A DNA stretch of 51,920 nucleotides from positions 1 through 51,920 of IMG/VR virus record IMGVR_UViG_3300018080_000234; one strand, given 5' to 3'. The notes under the pieces are model-generated. The model was not told the DNA's origin. It did not search any database and worked only from the letters and a program-made list of their open reading frames with translations. Positions 1 through 8,064 of this stretch are shown here, one piece after another. A program made the position numbers and the translations under genes. Positions within the stretch are counted from its first letter, which is position 1, and every line of letters starts with the position of its first letter. Source of the stretch: a virus.

Positions 1-70
1 ATTTGAAGCAGGTAGTTCTACATATTGTTCTGTCGCTGTTCTTAATAACGGCAATTGGGTCTGCTGTTAC
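1..70. repeat. Terminal direct repeat (contig closure), left copy
   Basis: Bases 1-70 are identical to 51851-51920. The reading frame of the tail-fibre gene continues without interruption when the two copies are merged. This is the usual sign of a circular or circularly permuted phage contig. The overlap lies inside a tandemly repeated part of the gene, so the number of repeat units at the junction may be under-counted. Confidence 0.9.
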
Positions 71-1495
71 AGTGATGCGGATGATGGCGGGAAGGGCAAA
101 TTTGTAATATATACCGAGGCGGGAGTCAACGTTGCTGGCCCTACTCAATTTGAAGCAGGTAGTTCTGCATATTATTCTGTTAAAACTTTACCAAATGGCG
201 ATTGGATTTGTTGTTATCGTGACGTGGGTGATACCGATGGCAAATTTGTAATATATACCGAGGCGGGAGTCAACGTTGCTGGCCCTACTCAATTTGAAGC
301 CGATGATGTCACTTATTGTTCAATTACGGTTTTAGACAATAATAATTTCGTTTGCTGTTTCCATAATGATACAGACTCAGAAGGGCAATTTGTAATATGG
401 TATCCCTATACATGGTATGCAATGAAAATTTCTGTTGCCTCCGATTTGAACGGAATAATTCTTGATGCTGAAAATCAAGGGGGGATGGATAAAATTGCAT
501 TCATCAATTCTGCAAAACTCACTGCGAAATGGAACGATTTCAAAAATTGCGATAACCCTGGACTATCAACTATACTCGGATATGCTGTCTACGGAGATAC
601 CGAGAGCGACTTTTACAACAATCGATTTTTCGACAACGACGCCGGAATCTACCTTACCGCGAATAAAGCATTAATCCATGATAATCAATTTTACCGCAAT
701 CAGGCATCAGGCGGATACGCTATACACATTGACGGAGCGGCGGCGGCTGGCGGAGACATAACAATTGAGCACAACGATATCACCCAGAATAACGCGGGGA
801 TACGACTCGAGAATAACACGGGTGGCGATTCGGAGGTTGTCAAAAACAATATCATTCACGATAACGATAACTACGGAATCAATGCCGATACGGACGTCAA
901 CTACAGCTATACCGTGATCACCGACTCCACGAATAACGCGACCGCCGGCACTTCGGTGGTATTATTCAATCCTCTATATATCCACGAGGGCGCGGACGAT
1001 CCAGAAAACATCGATCTCAATATCAAGGTTCGCGTACTCGGATATTTCACGGACTCCCCCGCTAAACTGCTTGCCGATGATACCAGAAACGCCGGAAGCT
1101 ACAACGTCCAATACATAGGATCGGAAACTTCGTGGACTGAAATCACTGTCGCAAAACCTCTTTTCATGGAGCCGTATCTCGAGGCTGCTGGCGGTTCCGT
1201 GCACGTAAAAAGGGACGGATCGTTAAGTTCTGGTAAAATAGGACAGAGTGAATATATCGAAATGAAATGGGAGGCGGTGAGCGACGCTGACAGGACGTCC
1301 CTTCGCGGCCTGTGGGTATCAGATGAAACAGAATGCCGTATCTATCCCGATCCCGACGAGAACCCAGATTCGTACAATATATATTTTCTGGTAAGAAATA
1401 AAAAATTCCCGCTTGGCCCGAAATACTGGATGCAAAGCGATCTCGGTGCTGAAGATATTCTTTTATTATTCGGCAGGAAATACGAGGAAGCATGA
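1..1495 (+). CDS. Tail fibre/tailspike, C-terminal part (gene wraps the contig ends)
   Basis: The frame is open from base 2 to the TGA at 1493-1495 and joins the segment starting at 51030, giving one protein of about 771 residues. This part begins with three copies of a 48-49-residue repeat containing GKFVIYTEAGV and a paired Cys-Cys (N-x-V-CC-[YF]) motif. A stretch rich in Asn-Asn and Asp turns follows, for example YGDTESDFYNNRFFDNDAG, which is typical of right-handed parallel beta-helix (pectate-lyase/NosD-like) fibres. The C-terminal 150 residues look like a separate globular tip. The stop overlaps the start of the next gene (ATGA at 1492-1495). A role in host surface binding or glycan cleavage is inferred; no catalytic residues could be assigned. 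Confidence 0.75.
   Translation, partial: FEAGSSTYCSVAVLNNGNWVCCYSDADDGGKGKFVIYTEAGVNVAGPTQFEAGSSAYYSVKTLPNGDWICCYRDVGDTDGKFVIYTEAGVNVAGPTQFEADDVTYCSITVLDNNNFVCCFHNDTDSEGQFVIWYPYTWYAMKISVASDLNGIILDAENQGGMDKIAFINSAKLTAKWNDFKNCDNPGLSTILGYAVYGDTESDFYNNRFFDNDAGIYLTANKALIHDNQFYRNQASGGYAIHIDGAAAAGGDITIEHNDITQNNAGIRLENNTGGDSEVVKNNIIHDNDNYGINADTDVNYSYTVITDSTNNATAGTSVVLFNPLYIHEGADDPENIDLNIKVRVLGYFTDSPAKLLADDTRNAGSYNVQYIGSETSWTEITVAKPLFMEPYLEAAGGSVHVKRDGSLSSGKIGQSEYIEMKWEAVSDADRTSLRGLWVSDETECRIYPDPDENPDSYNIYFLVRNKKFPLGPKYWMQSDLGAEDILLLFGRKYEEA
2..425 (+). repeat. In-frame tandem repeats in the tail-fibre gene
   Basis: Repeat units recur every 144 or 147 bases: the Gly codon of the GKF/GQF motif lies at 51798, 95, 239 and 383, the first in the segment before the contig junction. 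DNA identity between units is high in the segment encoding FVIYTEAGV and much lower in between. The pattern suggests recent duplication of a beta-rich (possibly propeller-like) unit. Copy number could vary between phages or be collapsed in assembly. Confidence 0.85.
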
Positions 1496-3342
1496 GCCTT
1501 GTGCACACATTGAACAACACCGTTATCCCCGATGAGGATATAATTGCATACGGAAAAGACGAGCAATCGGTTGACTTTAATGGCAATACACTGATTGCAT
1601 CCGAATATACTATCGATATTGACGATCTTGATCGAGACGATTACAACCCGCTTTATTCGGGCTCTCTGCTGTACGGCGTGTCGTGGTGGAATAAGGAAAT
1701 CACGGTATTCGACTCGGATAACGGTGTTTACATCTGGCGCGGAAGGCTCAAAAAATTTAAGGGCGACTGGGCGAACAACAAGCTCACCATTACATCGTCA
1801 AATTATATTCAGGATGCTATTGATACAATCTGCGTATATGAGAACACGGGAAACAAAACGCCGGCTCAGATTGTTTACGAGCTCCTCACGGATAATCTTG
1901 GAATAGATGATTCATACATCAATTACAGCGGGTTCCAGAGCGCAATCAATATCCAAACGGCAAGCACAGTATATACCAAAGTGGTATTCACGAAAGACGA
2001 TAGCAAAAACGTGCTTCAAGTCATTGCAGAGCTATGCAGGATCACGCAATGTGTGTTGTATGTTGTCAACAATATCATCAGCCTGTGGCAATATGAGGAA
2101 TGGGGGGGACTGCTTGGGTTCGAGGTCAGAAATGACGATATTGTCGAGGGCAGTTTCAAGTTTGAAACAGTTGAGGACAGGATAATAAATGACTACTCCG
2201 TGGCATACGAAAATGGCGCGAATATCGCATTATCGACAGATTCAAATGCGGCATCAATTTCCAATTATGGAATTACGAAGTCGTTTCTCGTGCCCGATGA
2301 GGACGTTGACTCAACACTCGCGGCTGACTATAAAATCCTTTTTCTGAATGCTGCCGCTGCAGGGTGGGCGGGCGATCTCGCAATCACCCGATATAAAAAC
2401 ATTCTCTATAAATGCGAATTCATCCTTGATAACCTGAAAGGGGAATGGAATTTTCTGGAATTAAACGATCAACTCGATCTAAATTTTTATCCGCCGTTTG
2501 TTCGCGAGCCGATACGAGTCACGAAACTTGTCAAAGACAAAGATAAAAAGCTCATCAACATAGAGGCGATATTCCTCAACCTGCCGGTGAACGCCTATGC
2601 CCGCGATGTGGAAGCGCCTATCCCCGTCGAGCTGATGTCTGTTATCGGGGGAGATAGGACGTTGTTTATCAAATGGACGCAATCCGCCGAAGACGATCAT
2701 CTTGGATATTACGTTTACATCACGTCAACCCCGGGGGAATGGGAGACGGAATTCTGCAACATGGGGCGCAGCAGGATCGACATAAAAAACCCATCGACTA
2801 TCGAGGGGTATGCATATGTTGTTCTATCACAGCTGAACAATGGCACCAGATACTACGTGAAAGTTACGAGCTACGATACGTCGTTTAACGAGAGCGAAGA
2901 TTCAAATATTTTAAGCGCGACACCTTTCGCCGCAACCGGGTTCGAAAATGTGTATATGCTCCAGGGCGATCCGTATATTGACGGGCTCACTCTCGATATC
3001 ACGAATGCCGAGGGCGGGACGGTTCCGGAAGAATTTACAACTTATGAGGATTTTGACATCCCAGAATTCAGCGATGTTATCGCTGCCATATATGAATCCG
3101 ACAGGCATCACAAAACTGGCGGATTTACGTCGATAGAATGGAAGGCGGCTGGCGATCCTGAAGACGTAAAATTTCAATACCGGACGTATGACGGATCCGA
3201 CTGGAGCGACTGGTCAGCCGCCATTGATGCTGTCGGGGTAAAGTCTCAAAGCATAAGCGAGGAATATTTTCAGTATCGATTTATTTTCTATTCAACATTC
3301 TGGAGCGATTCGGATAGCGTAATCGTCAGGGATATATATTAG
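1492..3342 (+). CDS. Tail-tip/baseplate protein with a fibronectin type III domain
   Basis: This 616-residue protein follows the fibre gene with an ATGA overlap. The first 370 residues resemble a tail hub or distal-tail protein: beta-rich, with a region around residues 60-110 (WWNKEITVFDSDNGVYIW) like the N-terminal barrel of baseplate hub proteins. Residues about 380-485 fit an FN3 fold (WTQSAEDDHLGYYVYI ... YVVLSQLNNGTRYYVKV), a common stick-on domain in tail-tip proteins. The C-terminal 130 residues are another beta-rich module. Its position next to fibre genes supports a role in adsorption-complex assembly. The exact family is not certain. Confidence 0.6.
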   Translation: MSLVHTLNNTVIPDEDIIAYGKDEQSVDFNGNTLIASEYTIDIDDLDRDDYNPLYSGSLLYGVSWWNKEITVFDSDNGVYIWRGRLKKFKGDWANNKLTITSSNYIQDAIDTICVYENTGNKTPAQIVYELLTDNLGIDDSYINYSGFQSAINIQTASTVYTKVVFTKDDSKNVLQVIAELCRITQCVLYVVNNIISLWQYEEWGGLLGFEVRNDDIVEGSFKFETVEDRIINDYSVAYENGANIALSTDSNAASISNYGITKSFLVPDEDVDSTLAADYKILFLNAAAAGWAGDLAITRYKNILYKCEFILDNLKGEWNFLELNDQLDLNFYPPFVREPIRVTKLVKDKDKKLINIEAIFLNLPVNAYARDVEAPIPVELMSVIGGDRTLFIKWTQSAEDDHLGYYVYITSTPGEWETEFCNMGRSRIDIKNPSTIEGYAYVVLSQLNNGTRYYVKVTSYDTSFNESEDSNILSATPFAATGFENVYMLQGDPYIDGLTLDITNAEGGTVPEEFTTYEDFDIPEFSDVIAAIYESDRHHKTGGFTSIEWKAAGDPEDVKFQYRTYDGSDWSDWSAAIDAVGVKSQSISEEYFQYRFIFYSTFWSDSDSVIVRDIY

Positions 3343-3351
3343 AGGTGTGAT

Positions 3352-4578
3352 ATGGGATATGTGGAAGTACCGGCAAGAGCCGTAACAACGTCCAGCATGT
3401 ATCTGGACATCAACCAGCTGCAGGACAACATTGACGCGCTGCTCGACGGGACAAAGACGTTCACGAAAATCACGGTTGACGATCCTGCCGATGAGCATGG
3501 CGTTGGCGACAGAGGATATAATGACTCACGGTATGCGCTGGCAAATTCTGGAAACGCCGGCCTTTTCCGGCAGGCAATAATCAATCCCGATGGCGCAATC
3601 GCCCAGCGGGGGGCGAGCGGATCGGCGGAATTTACGGCGGCGACGACACCGGCGAATGACGATGACACCTACCTGATTGACAGGTGGGTTCTCCTCTCCG
3701 ATGGGAATGATATTGTTGATGTATCTCAATCCACCGACGCGCCGGAGGGATCGAATTTTTCCGTGAAATTTCTCGTCGCGACGGCGAACAAAAAATTCGG
3801 ACATCTGCAAATCCTTGAGAGCAAAAATTCTGTTCCGTTTTCCGGCAAATCGGTGTCCGTATCATTTCAGGCGAAAACGACGGCGGCGAAGCTGATAGAA
3901 AATTTACGATGTGCCGTTCTTTCGTGGGATGGAGCGGCGGATTCTCCCACGTCGGATATTGTTTCCGCGTGGAACGCCGAGGGAGCGAATATCACGCCGG
4001 TGGCAAACTGGACTCTTGAAAATGTACCGGCAGATATCGCTATCGATACCGACTGGACGAAATACAATATCAACAACATTTCTATCGATACCGCGGGAAT
4101 GACGAATCTCGCCCTGTTTATCTGGGTGGACGATACCGACGCGGCGGCGAACGATGAGCTGTTCATTGCGCAGGTACAGATGAACGAGGGCTCGACCGTT
4201 CTCGACTACTGCCCGAGGCAATTTGAGGAGGAGATTGCGTTGTGCCAGAGGTATTTTTGCAAGGGGCACAATATCGAAACCGCTCCCGGAACGGCTACGA
4301 ACGTGGGGCAGAAATTCAATTATGTTACTGCGGTTGCGAACTCAGCTTGTACGGTCGGGTGTGATGAGACATTTTCCGTGAGAATGAGAACGACACCAAC
4401 GATTCATGCCTACGATCTGGCCGGAACAATTGACAAGGTGACAATTTGCGGCACGAATGGACAGGCGGCCACGGTATACAGGGAGGGGAGTAGGGGGTTC
4501 GGGATATATGGAGCTTCGTCGGGAGCGGTAACAACAAGGAACGTGGAATATCTATATACCGCTGACGCCGAAATATAG
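3352..4578 (+). CDS. Receptor-binding tail fibre
   Basis: A 408-residue fibre with a GAGGTG ribosome site before the ATG. The N-terminal 60 residues look like a virion-anchoring segment. Residues about 85-290 form a Gly/Asn-rich beta-sandwich resembling carbohydrate-binding jelly rolls of fibre proteins (for example GASGSAEFTAATTPANDDD and TDWTKYNINNI). The signature P-R-Q-F-E-E-E-I-A-L-C-Q-R-Y-F near residue 295 is widespread at the start of C-terminal receptor-binding heads of phage fibres. This signature is the strongest evidence for the call. Confidence 0.7.
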   Translation: MGYVEVPARAVTTSSMYLDINQLQDNIDALLDGTKTFTKITVDDPADEHGVGDRGYNDSRYALANSGNAGLFRQAIINPDGAIAQRGASGSAEFTAATTPANDDDTYLIDRWVLLSDGNDIVDVSQSTDAPEGSNFSVKFLVATANKKFGHLQILESKNSVPFSGKSVSVSFQAKTTAAKLIENLRCAVLSWDGAADSPTSDIVSAWNAEGANITPVANWTLENVPADIAIDTDWTKYNINNISIDTAGMTNLALFIWVDDTDAAANDELFIAQVQMNEGSTVLDYCPRQFEEEIALCQRYFCKGHNIETAPGTATNVGQKFNYVTAVANSACTVGCDETFSVRMRTTPTIHAYDLAGTIDKVTICGTNGQAATVYREGSRGFGIYGASSGAVTTRNVEYLYTADAEI

Positions 4579-4586
4579 GAGGAATC

Positions 4587-5006
4587 ATGACGAAACATTA
4601 TATTCGAATCGACGCCGAAAAAAACATCACTCACGGATTCTCGGACAAATTCGAGAAGCCGGTTCAGGGCGACATCTGCATCAATGAGAACGCTCCGAGG
4701 CATTTCCCGAAAAATGAAATGTTTCCCGATGGAATGAAAACCGAGGAGGGCTATCCCCGCTACACATGGGACAGCAAGAAAAAAATTCCAGCCCTGAAAA
4801 CCGAGGAGCAAATATACACGCTCGGCGTGCGGAAGGTTGAGAAAAAACAAGAAATCAAAAACGAACGCACGCAGGCGGAGAGGTTGTATCGGCTCCTGAA
4901 ACCTCTCATCGATGGGGGGAACGCGGAGAGTATCGAATCGGCACTCATCGCACAGTCAGACGCCGCGAAAAACGAAACCGAATTGGAGGCGATAAAGTGG
5001 GGATAG
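4587..5006 (+). CDS. Hypothetical fibre-associated protein
   Basis: A 139-residue protein directly downstream of the fibre gene, with an AGGAGG ribosome site. The N-terminal 65 residues are polar and short-stranded. Residues about 75-138 are highly charged and helical (a KVEKKQEIKNERTQAERLY segment), ending with a short helix. Position and length fit tail-fibre assembly or short tail accessory proteins that follow fibre genes in many siphoviruses. No diagnostic motif was seen. Confidence 0.5.
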   Translation: MTKHYIRIDAEKNITHGFSDKFEKPVQGDICINENAPRHFPKNEMFPDGMKTEEGYPRYTWDSKKKIPALKTEEQIYTLGVRKVEKKQEIKNERTQAERLYRLLKPLIDGGNAESIESALIAQSDAAKNETELEAIKWG

Positions 5007-5245
5007 ACGCATATATCGTGATAGGGAGCGCGGTTGCCGGCATGGTGATCTGGGCGATCCGGCTTGAGGGTAGGGTGAACTCTCAGGAGAAAACGTTTTC
5101 GTTGTGCCAGAGAAATATCGAAAAAAGCCTGGAGCACGTAAACGAAAATATCGGTAAAATATTTGAGAGGCTGGATCGGTTGTCTGAAAGCGTCAACACG
5201 CTGATAGGATATCAGGATGGGCGCCGGAATGGGCAAAAAAAATGA
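4997..5245 (+). CDS. Small membrane protein with coiled coil (holin-like/XhlA-like)
   Basis: This 82-residue protein starts at GTG 4997, preceded by GGAGG and overlapping the previous stop. Residues 4-22 (AYIVIGSAVAGMVIWAIRL) are a transmembrane helix; residues 30-75 form a heptad-like helix (EKSLEHVNENIGKIFERLDRL). One membrane anchor plus a coiled coil just before the endolysin resembles XhlA-type lysis accessory proteins, but the topology is reversed compared with XhlA. A tail or lysis role are both possible. Confidence 0.5.
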   Translation: MGIDAYIVIGSAVAGMVIWAIRLEGRVNSQEKTFSLCQRNIEKSLEHVNENIGKIFERLDRLSESVNTLIGYQDGRRNGQKK

Positions 5246-5249
5246 TCAT

Positions 5250-5262
5250 CTATGAGACATAA
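5250..5262. promoter_or_regulatory. Copy 1 of a dispersed TTATG-N3-CATAA motif
   Basis: The sequence CTATGAGACATAA lies in the 19-base gap before the gene at 5265. Its core ATGAGACATAA recurs exactly at 11869-11879 and 25335-25345, and a related palindrome TTATGTCGCATAA is at 17178-17190. The function is unknown; a regulator binding site is inferred. Confidence 0.4.
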
Positions 5263-5264
5263 TC

Positions 5265-5447
5265 ATGAGGGAATCCACGCAGGAATATTTTCGGGTGCTG
5301 CACAAGACGATCTGTGATATGTGCCCGGCGGACTGCAACGGGTTCAACCTCGATTGCCTCTACCACATGATCAACCTCGCCTCGATAATGGCGACAAAAT
5401 ACGCGGAGATGAGAGATGGAAATAGTTGTAGACGAAAAAATCCGTGA
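5265..5447 (+). CDS. Small cysteine-containing protein, unknown function
   Basis: A 60-residue ORF between the coiled-coil membrane protein and the amidase, overlapping the amidase start by 32 bases. It carries a C-x2-C (CDMCPADC) cluster and further cysteines at the middle and end, so metal binding is possible. It is not recognised as a family member. Its position suggests a lysis or tail accessory role. Confidence 0.4.
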   Translation: MRESTQEYFRVLHKTICDMCPADCNGFNLDCLYHMINLASIMATKYAEMRDGNSCRRKNP

Positions 5448-5967
5448 GAAATGGCACAGGGGTTTCGCCAGAGAGAAGCCGGTATCGGAGATAATCATTC
5501 ACGGCACGGGCGGAGGCGGGACGTATCAGTACGTCCTGAATGGCGGGCGCTCAAGCCTCTATGTCCGGGGGATCGCCCTGTTTCATTATCTCGTCGAGCG
5601 TGACGGGAAAATCATCGAAATCATTCACCCGAAACGGTGGGTATATCATTCCTCATCCGGGAAGCACGACGAGGTGACTATCGGCATCGAGCTCCTGAAT
5701 CCGAATCTCCACAACAATGGATTCTACACTGACGAGCAGTACAAGTCTCTATTCTATCTCATATTCGACAAATTAATGAAGGACTTCCCGGAGGTGAATA
5801 TTATCCGCAGTCACAGCGCCACGAAACAGATATACAGCGGATCGCCGAAAAGCTGTCCGGGTCTAGCGTTCGACTGGTCCCGCCTCGACGCCGAATTCGA
5901 GCGCAGGGATATATATGTGTTTCAGGACAGGAATGAGAGCTATGAAATTATTGGGGGTACGGCATGA
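5416..5967 (+). CDS. N-acetylmuramoyl-L-alanine amidase (endolysin)
   Basis: A 183-residue Amidase_2 family protein that would cleave the bond between MurNAc and L-alanine in peptidoglycan. Family marks are IIIHGTGG near residue 29 (first zinc His), a GxxYHSSSGKH region, the IGIELLNPN strand, and SHSATKQIYSGSPKSCPG near residues 132-149, where His133 and Cys147 would complete the zinc site as in T7 lysozyme. There is no signal peptide, so it would need a holin to reach the wall. The stop overlaps the next small membrane gene (ATGA), placing it in a lysis operon. Confidence 0.85.
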   Translation: MEIVVDEKIREKWHRGFAREKPVSEIIIHGTGGGGTYQYVLNGGRSSLYVRGIALFHYLVERDGKIIEIIHPKRWVYHSSSGKHDEVTIGIELLNPNLHNNGFYTDEQYKSLFYLIFDKLMKDFPEVNIIRSHSATKQIYSGSPKSCPGLAFDWSRLDAEFERRDIYVFQDRNESYEIIGGTA

Positions 5968-6143
5968 AAATCAAACCGATATTTGACGGCATCCATACAG
6001 CCATAAAGAGCAAATATTTTTGGAGGTATCTATTCCTGATTGGACTGATACTCATGTTTCTCGCGGAGATAGATTTGAAATATGATGGATTCGAGTTTCA
6101 CAAGAGATCGCCGATCTCTGTCATTCTGGGGCAGGGTGACTGA
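5964..6143 (+). CDS. Small single-span membrane protein of the lysis cassette
   Basis: A 59-residue ORF that starts by ATGA overlap with the amidase stop. Residues 19-34 (FWRYLFLIGLILMFLA) form one transmembrane segment, preceded by a basic N-terminus and followed by a polar tail. The 3' third is overlapped in another frame by the next membrane gene. Size, membrane span and position fit a holin, antiholin or other lysis regulator; which one cannot be told from sequence. Confidence 0.55.
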   Translation: MKIKPIFDGIHTAIKSKYFWRYLFLIGLILMFLAEIDLKYDGFEFHKRSPISVILGQGD

Positions 6144-6240
6144 AGGCTTCAAAACCCTGATCGGGGTAGGGGCGATCATAATCATGACAGCATGTTTTTT
6201 CATCGCCTGCCGGAGGAATCGTGCGCGTCGTCGAGAATGA
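6082..6240 (+). CDS. Putative holin (52 residues, one membrane span)
   Basis: A 52-residue ORF starting with a double ATG inside the previous gene in a different frame. A charged N-terminus is followed by one membrane span (residues about 25-43, TLIGVGAIIIMTACFFIAC) and a strongly basic tail (RRNRARRRE). This charge pattern is common in small holins. The dual start (6082 and 6085) gives two nearly identical products. An alternative reading is a very short lipoprotein, since MTAC could act as a lipobox. Confidence 0.5.
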   Translation: MMDSSFTRDRRSLSFWGRVTEGFKTLIGVGAIIIMTACFFIACRRNRARRRE

Positions 6241-6322
6241 CATAGTTATCCTCCTGATTCTGATCGGCCTGACTGCTGTCATATATTTTCAGGAGAGAAA
6301 ACGCAGGAAATGTCAAAAATGA
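6221..6322 (+). CDS. 33-residue membrane peptide overlapping its neighbours
   Basis: The ORF starts at GTG 6221, with GGAGG at 6212-6216 inside the preceding gene. Residues 8-23 (IVILLILIGLTAVIYF) are hydrophobic and the C-terminus is basic (ERKRRKC). It overlaps the previous gene by 20 bases and the next by 13. The good ribosome site and membrane-anchored design suggest a real lysis-cassette peptide, though the small size leaves doubt. Confidence 0.4.
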   Translation: MRVVENDIVILLILIGLTAVIYFQERKRRKCQK

Positions 6323-6909
6323 TATATACGCTCTCATTCCTCATCTGCGCCTTTTCTGCAACCGTGACCATAGGCCACCACCACAGCGAATTTGCCGTAC
6401 TCCGAAAACAATACCCGAAACTCACCAGACAGATCCACCGGATCACAGTCCGAGAATGCAAACTTCAAAATGTAGGGAAAACACATAAACTCACTCCCGG
6501 CATGGTGTATGCACTTATCCAGGGGGAGAGTGAATTTACTCTGCGTGCTGTTTCTCGTGCCGGCGCCAGGGGGCTCATGCAGGTTATGCCGTATCATTTC
6601 AGCAGGGGCGAGAATCCTTTTGAACTCAATACAAATATTCGGGAGGGCATTGGATATTTCCTCGAAGCATGGCAGAGGGCTCATCGATGGGTGGGCGCAA
6701 ATTCAAAGACTGACTATTCGAAACAGCACGTAAAACGGTATCGCGAAGCCGTGAGGATGTATAATGCAGGACATTATAATAAACGATGGAAATATAGAAA
6801 CTGGAGATGGTGTAATAGGGTAACTCGCTATTACGAGAAAAGCCTCCATCCCGCAACGCCGCCGACATGGAGCAGCCGTATTGCAATACTTTTAGGAGGA
6901 TTACCATGA
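6310..6909 (+). CDS. Lytic transglycosylase (SLT domain) with N-terminal signal
   Basis: A 199-residue protein that would cut the MurNAc-GlcNAc glycan backbone. Residues 4-20 are a hydrophobic export or signal-anchor segment. The SLT domain has the catalytic-Glu motif ALIQGESEF (Glu73), the GARGLMQVMP motif, NIREGIGYF and the late Tyr-Asn motif MYNAGHY, so all family landmarks are present. Together with the cytoplasmic amidase, the phage carries two wall enzymes of different bond specificity, one of which may be exported without a holin. The ribosome site lies within the preceding mini-gene. Confidence 0.85.
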   Translation: MSKMIYTLSFLICAFSATVTIGHHHSEFAVLRKQYPKLTRQIHRITVRECKLQNVGKTHKLTPGMVYALIQGESEFTLRAVSRAGARGLMQVMPYHFSRGENPFELNTNIREGIGYFLEAWQRAHRWVGANSKTDYSKQHVKRYREAVRMYNAGHYNKRWKYRNWRWCNRVTRYYEKSLHPATPPTWSSRIAILLGGLP

Positions 6910-7409
6910 AGGCGAAAAGAGTTTTATCGTATACATTTATATTTCTATTATTTGGCGTACTCATTTTGGAGCCGAAATGCTGCACCATGAAAGAGGAAGA
7001 GGCTGTTAAAATTGTGCAGGACATGAGAGCACAACAGGAGTGGGAAGCCACTCAACAGTTTAAGAAATTCCTCAGGGTGCTTGCCCCTTACCTGGACGGG
7101 AAACAACCGAGCGATATCCACTCGGTGCTTGGCGCACTGGTGACATATTTCGGAATTCCTGCGACTACCAACTCGCGAAAATTTCACACCGGATACATGG
7201 GAATTAAAAGGCAAATTCTATTCGGTGAAAAACCGGATGATATTGTGATACACATTCATGTATTGTACTGGCAGCGCAGCAAAACGATGACGAAGCGATA
7301 CGATCCGTTTATGGGGAGCATTATGCTTGCATCCAAATATGACATAGTGATGTTGCTATTTATGAACAATGAAAAGCTGATAGGCTCACATATTGAATGC
7401 TTGAGATGA
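6906..7409 (+). CDS. Hypothetical exported protein of the lysis region
   Basis: A 167-residue protein. The ATG at 6906, preceded by TTAGGAGGA, is a better start than the upstream in-frame ATG at 6867. Residues 5-22 (RVLSYTFIFLLFGVLILE) look like a signal peptide or anchor, followed by Cys-Cys. The rest is mixed alpha/beta with no recognised motif. It lies between the transglycosylase and another membrane protein, so a role in envelope disruption or spanin-like fusion is possible but unproven. Confidence 0.5.
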   Translation: MKAKRVLSYTFIFLLFGVLILEPKCCTMKEEEAVKIVQDMRAQQEWEATQQFKKFLRVLAPYLDGKQPSDIHSVLGALVTYFGIPATTNSRKFHTGYMGIKRQILFGEKPDDIVIHIHVLYWQRSKTMTKRYDPFMGSIMLASKYDIVMLLFMNNEKLIGSHIECLR

Positions 7410-7420
7410 GAGATGGAGAG

Positions 7421-7849
7421 ATGAAAATATACTCAGCCGTGATAACAATTCTATTCCTCCTCGCTGCGGGGGCGTATCTCCTGTTTCCGCGGGCGGAGGT
7501 GAAAACCGAAGTGCAGGTGAAAATCAAAGAGGTGGAGAAAATACACACTGTGACGAAATATATCAAATCCCCCGAGGCGATGGGTATAGAGGATCTCCGC
7601 GAGTGCACCGAATCGCCTATTGCTATCGAATACCGCGTGGAGTCGGAGGAGAGCCGCCGGATCACCATCACCGCGAGCGACGGGTGCAAATTGACGGAAC
7701 AGACTATCGACGTCAAATACGATATACGGGACACGAGAAACAAACAGGTTGATCGTGCTAAGGCGTTCGGACTGGGTGCCGCCGCGGCCGCCGTGATAAT
7801 ATGGATTGCTCCTGCCGTTGCGCCGGTGCTGCTGCCCCTGATATTATAG
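7421..7849 (+). CDS. Hypothetical protein with two membrane segments
   Basis: A 142-residue protein; ATG 7421 has a GGAGAG site, unlike the upstream in-frame ATG at 7397. It has an N-terminal span (residues 4-20), a charged central domain with a KTEVQVKIKEVEKIHTVTKY helix or strand, and a hydrophobic C-terminus rich in Ala, Ile and Pro (about residues 115-142). An N-terminal anchor plus an extended periplasmic domain resembles an inner-membrane spanin, but the hydrophobic C-terminus is unusual for one. It is the last gene before a terminator. Confidence 0.5.
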   Translation: MKIYSAVITILFLLAAGAYLLFPRAEVKTEVQVKIKEVEKIHTVTKYIKSPEAMGIEDLRECTESPIAIEYRVESEESRRITITASDGCKLTEQTIDVKYDIRDTRNKQVDRAKAFGLGAAAAAVIIWIAPAVAPVLLPLIL

Positions 7850-7898
7850 TTCTTTCATTGCGAATCTCCTTTTGCGTCCGGTAACTCCGGGCGCCTGC

Positions 7899-7927
7899 TG
7901 CCTCGCCTTTCCGCGGGGCATTTTTTT
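7899..7927 (+). terminator. Rho-independent terminator ending the lysis operon
   Basis: TGCCTCGC pairs with GCGGGGCA (8 bp, one G-T) around a CTTTCC loop, followed by seven T. It lies 50 bases after the last lysis gene. Confidence 0.85.
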
Positions 7928-8005
7928 GAATACTAAACATGATTTTACTATACGTCCGTTATAAAATTTTTTACCCTTTTTTTGCCATTTTTTCTTGAAA
8001 AATAC

Positions 8006-8034
8006 TTGACAAATTTGTGACAATTCAGTATATT
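8006..8034 (+). promoter_or_regulatory. Consensus sigma-70-type promoter
   Basis: A perfect -35 TTGACA (8006-8011), a 17-base spacer and a -10 TATATT (8029-8034) precede the gene at 8065. The region is very AT-rich upstream. It should read the four small genes up to the terminator at 9795 and is the strongest promoter match in the window, so this block may be expressed early or in the lysogen. Confidence 0.85.
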
Positions 8035-8064
8035 ATATTTATCAGAACGAGAGAGAGAGGGAGA

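Noticed and set aside
1-430. Diversity-generating retroelement target in the tail-fibre repeats
   Set aside because: No reverse transcriptase gene or template repeat is present; the repeats are ordinary tandem protein repeats.
6082-6240. Outer-membrane spanin lipoprotein
   Set aside because: MTAC could be read as a lipobox, but the mature part would be only about 15 basic residues, too short for a spanin.
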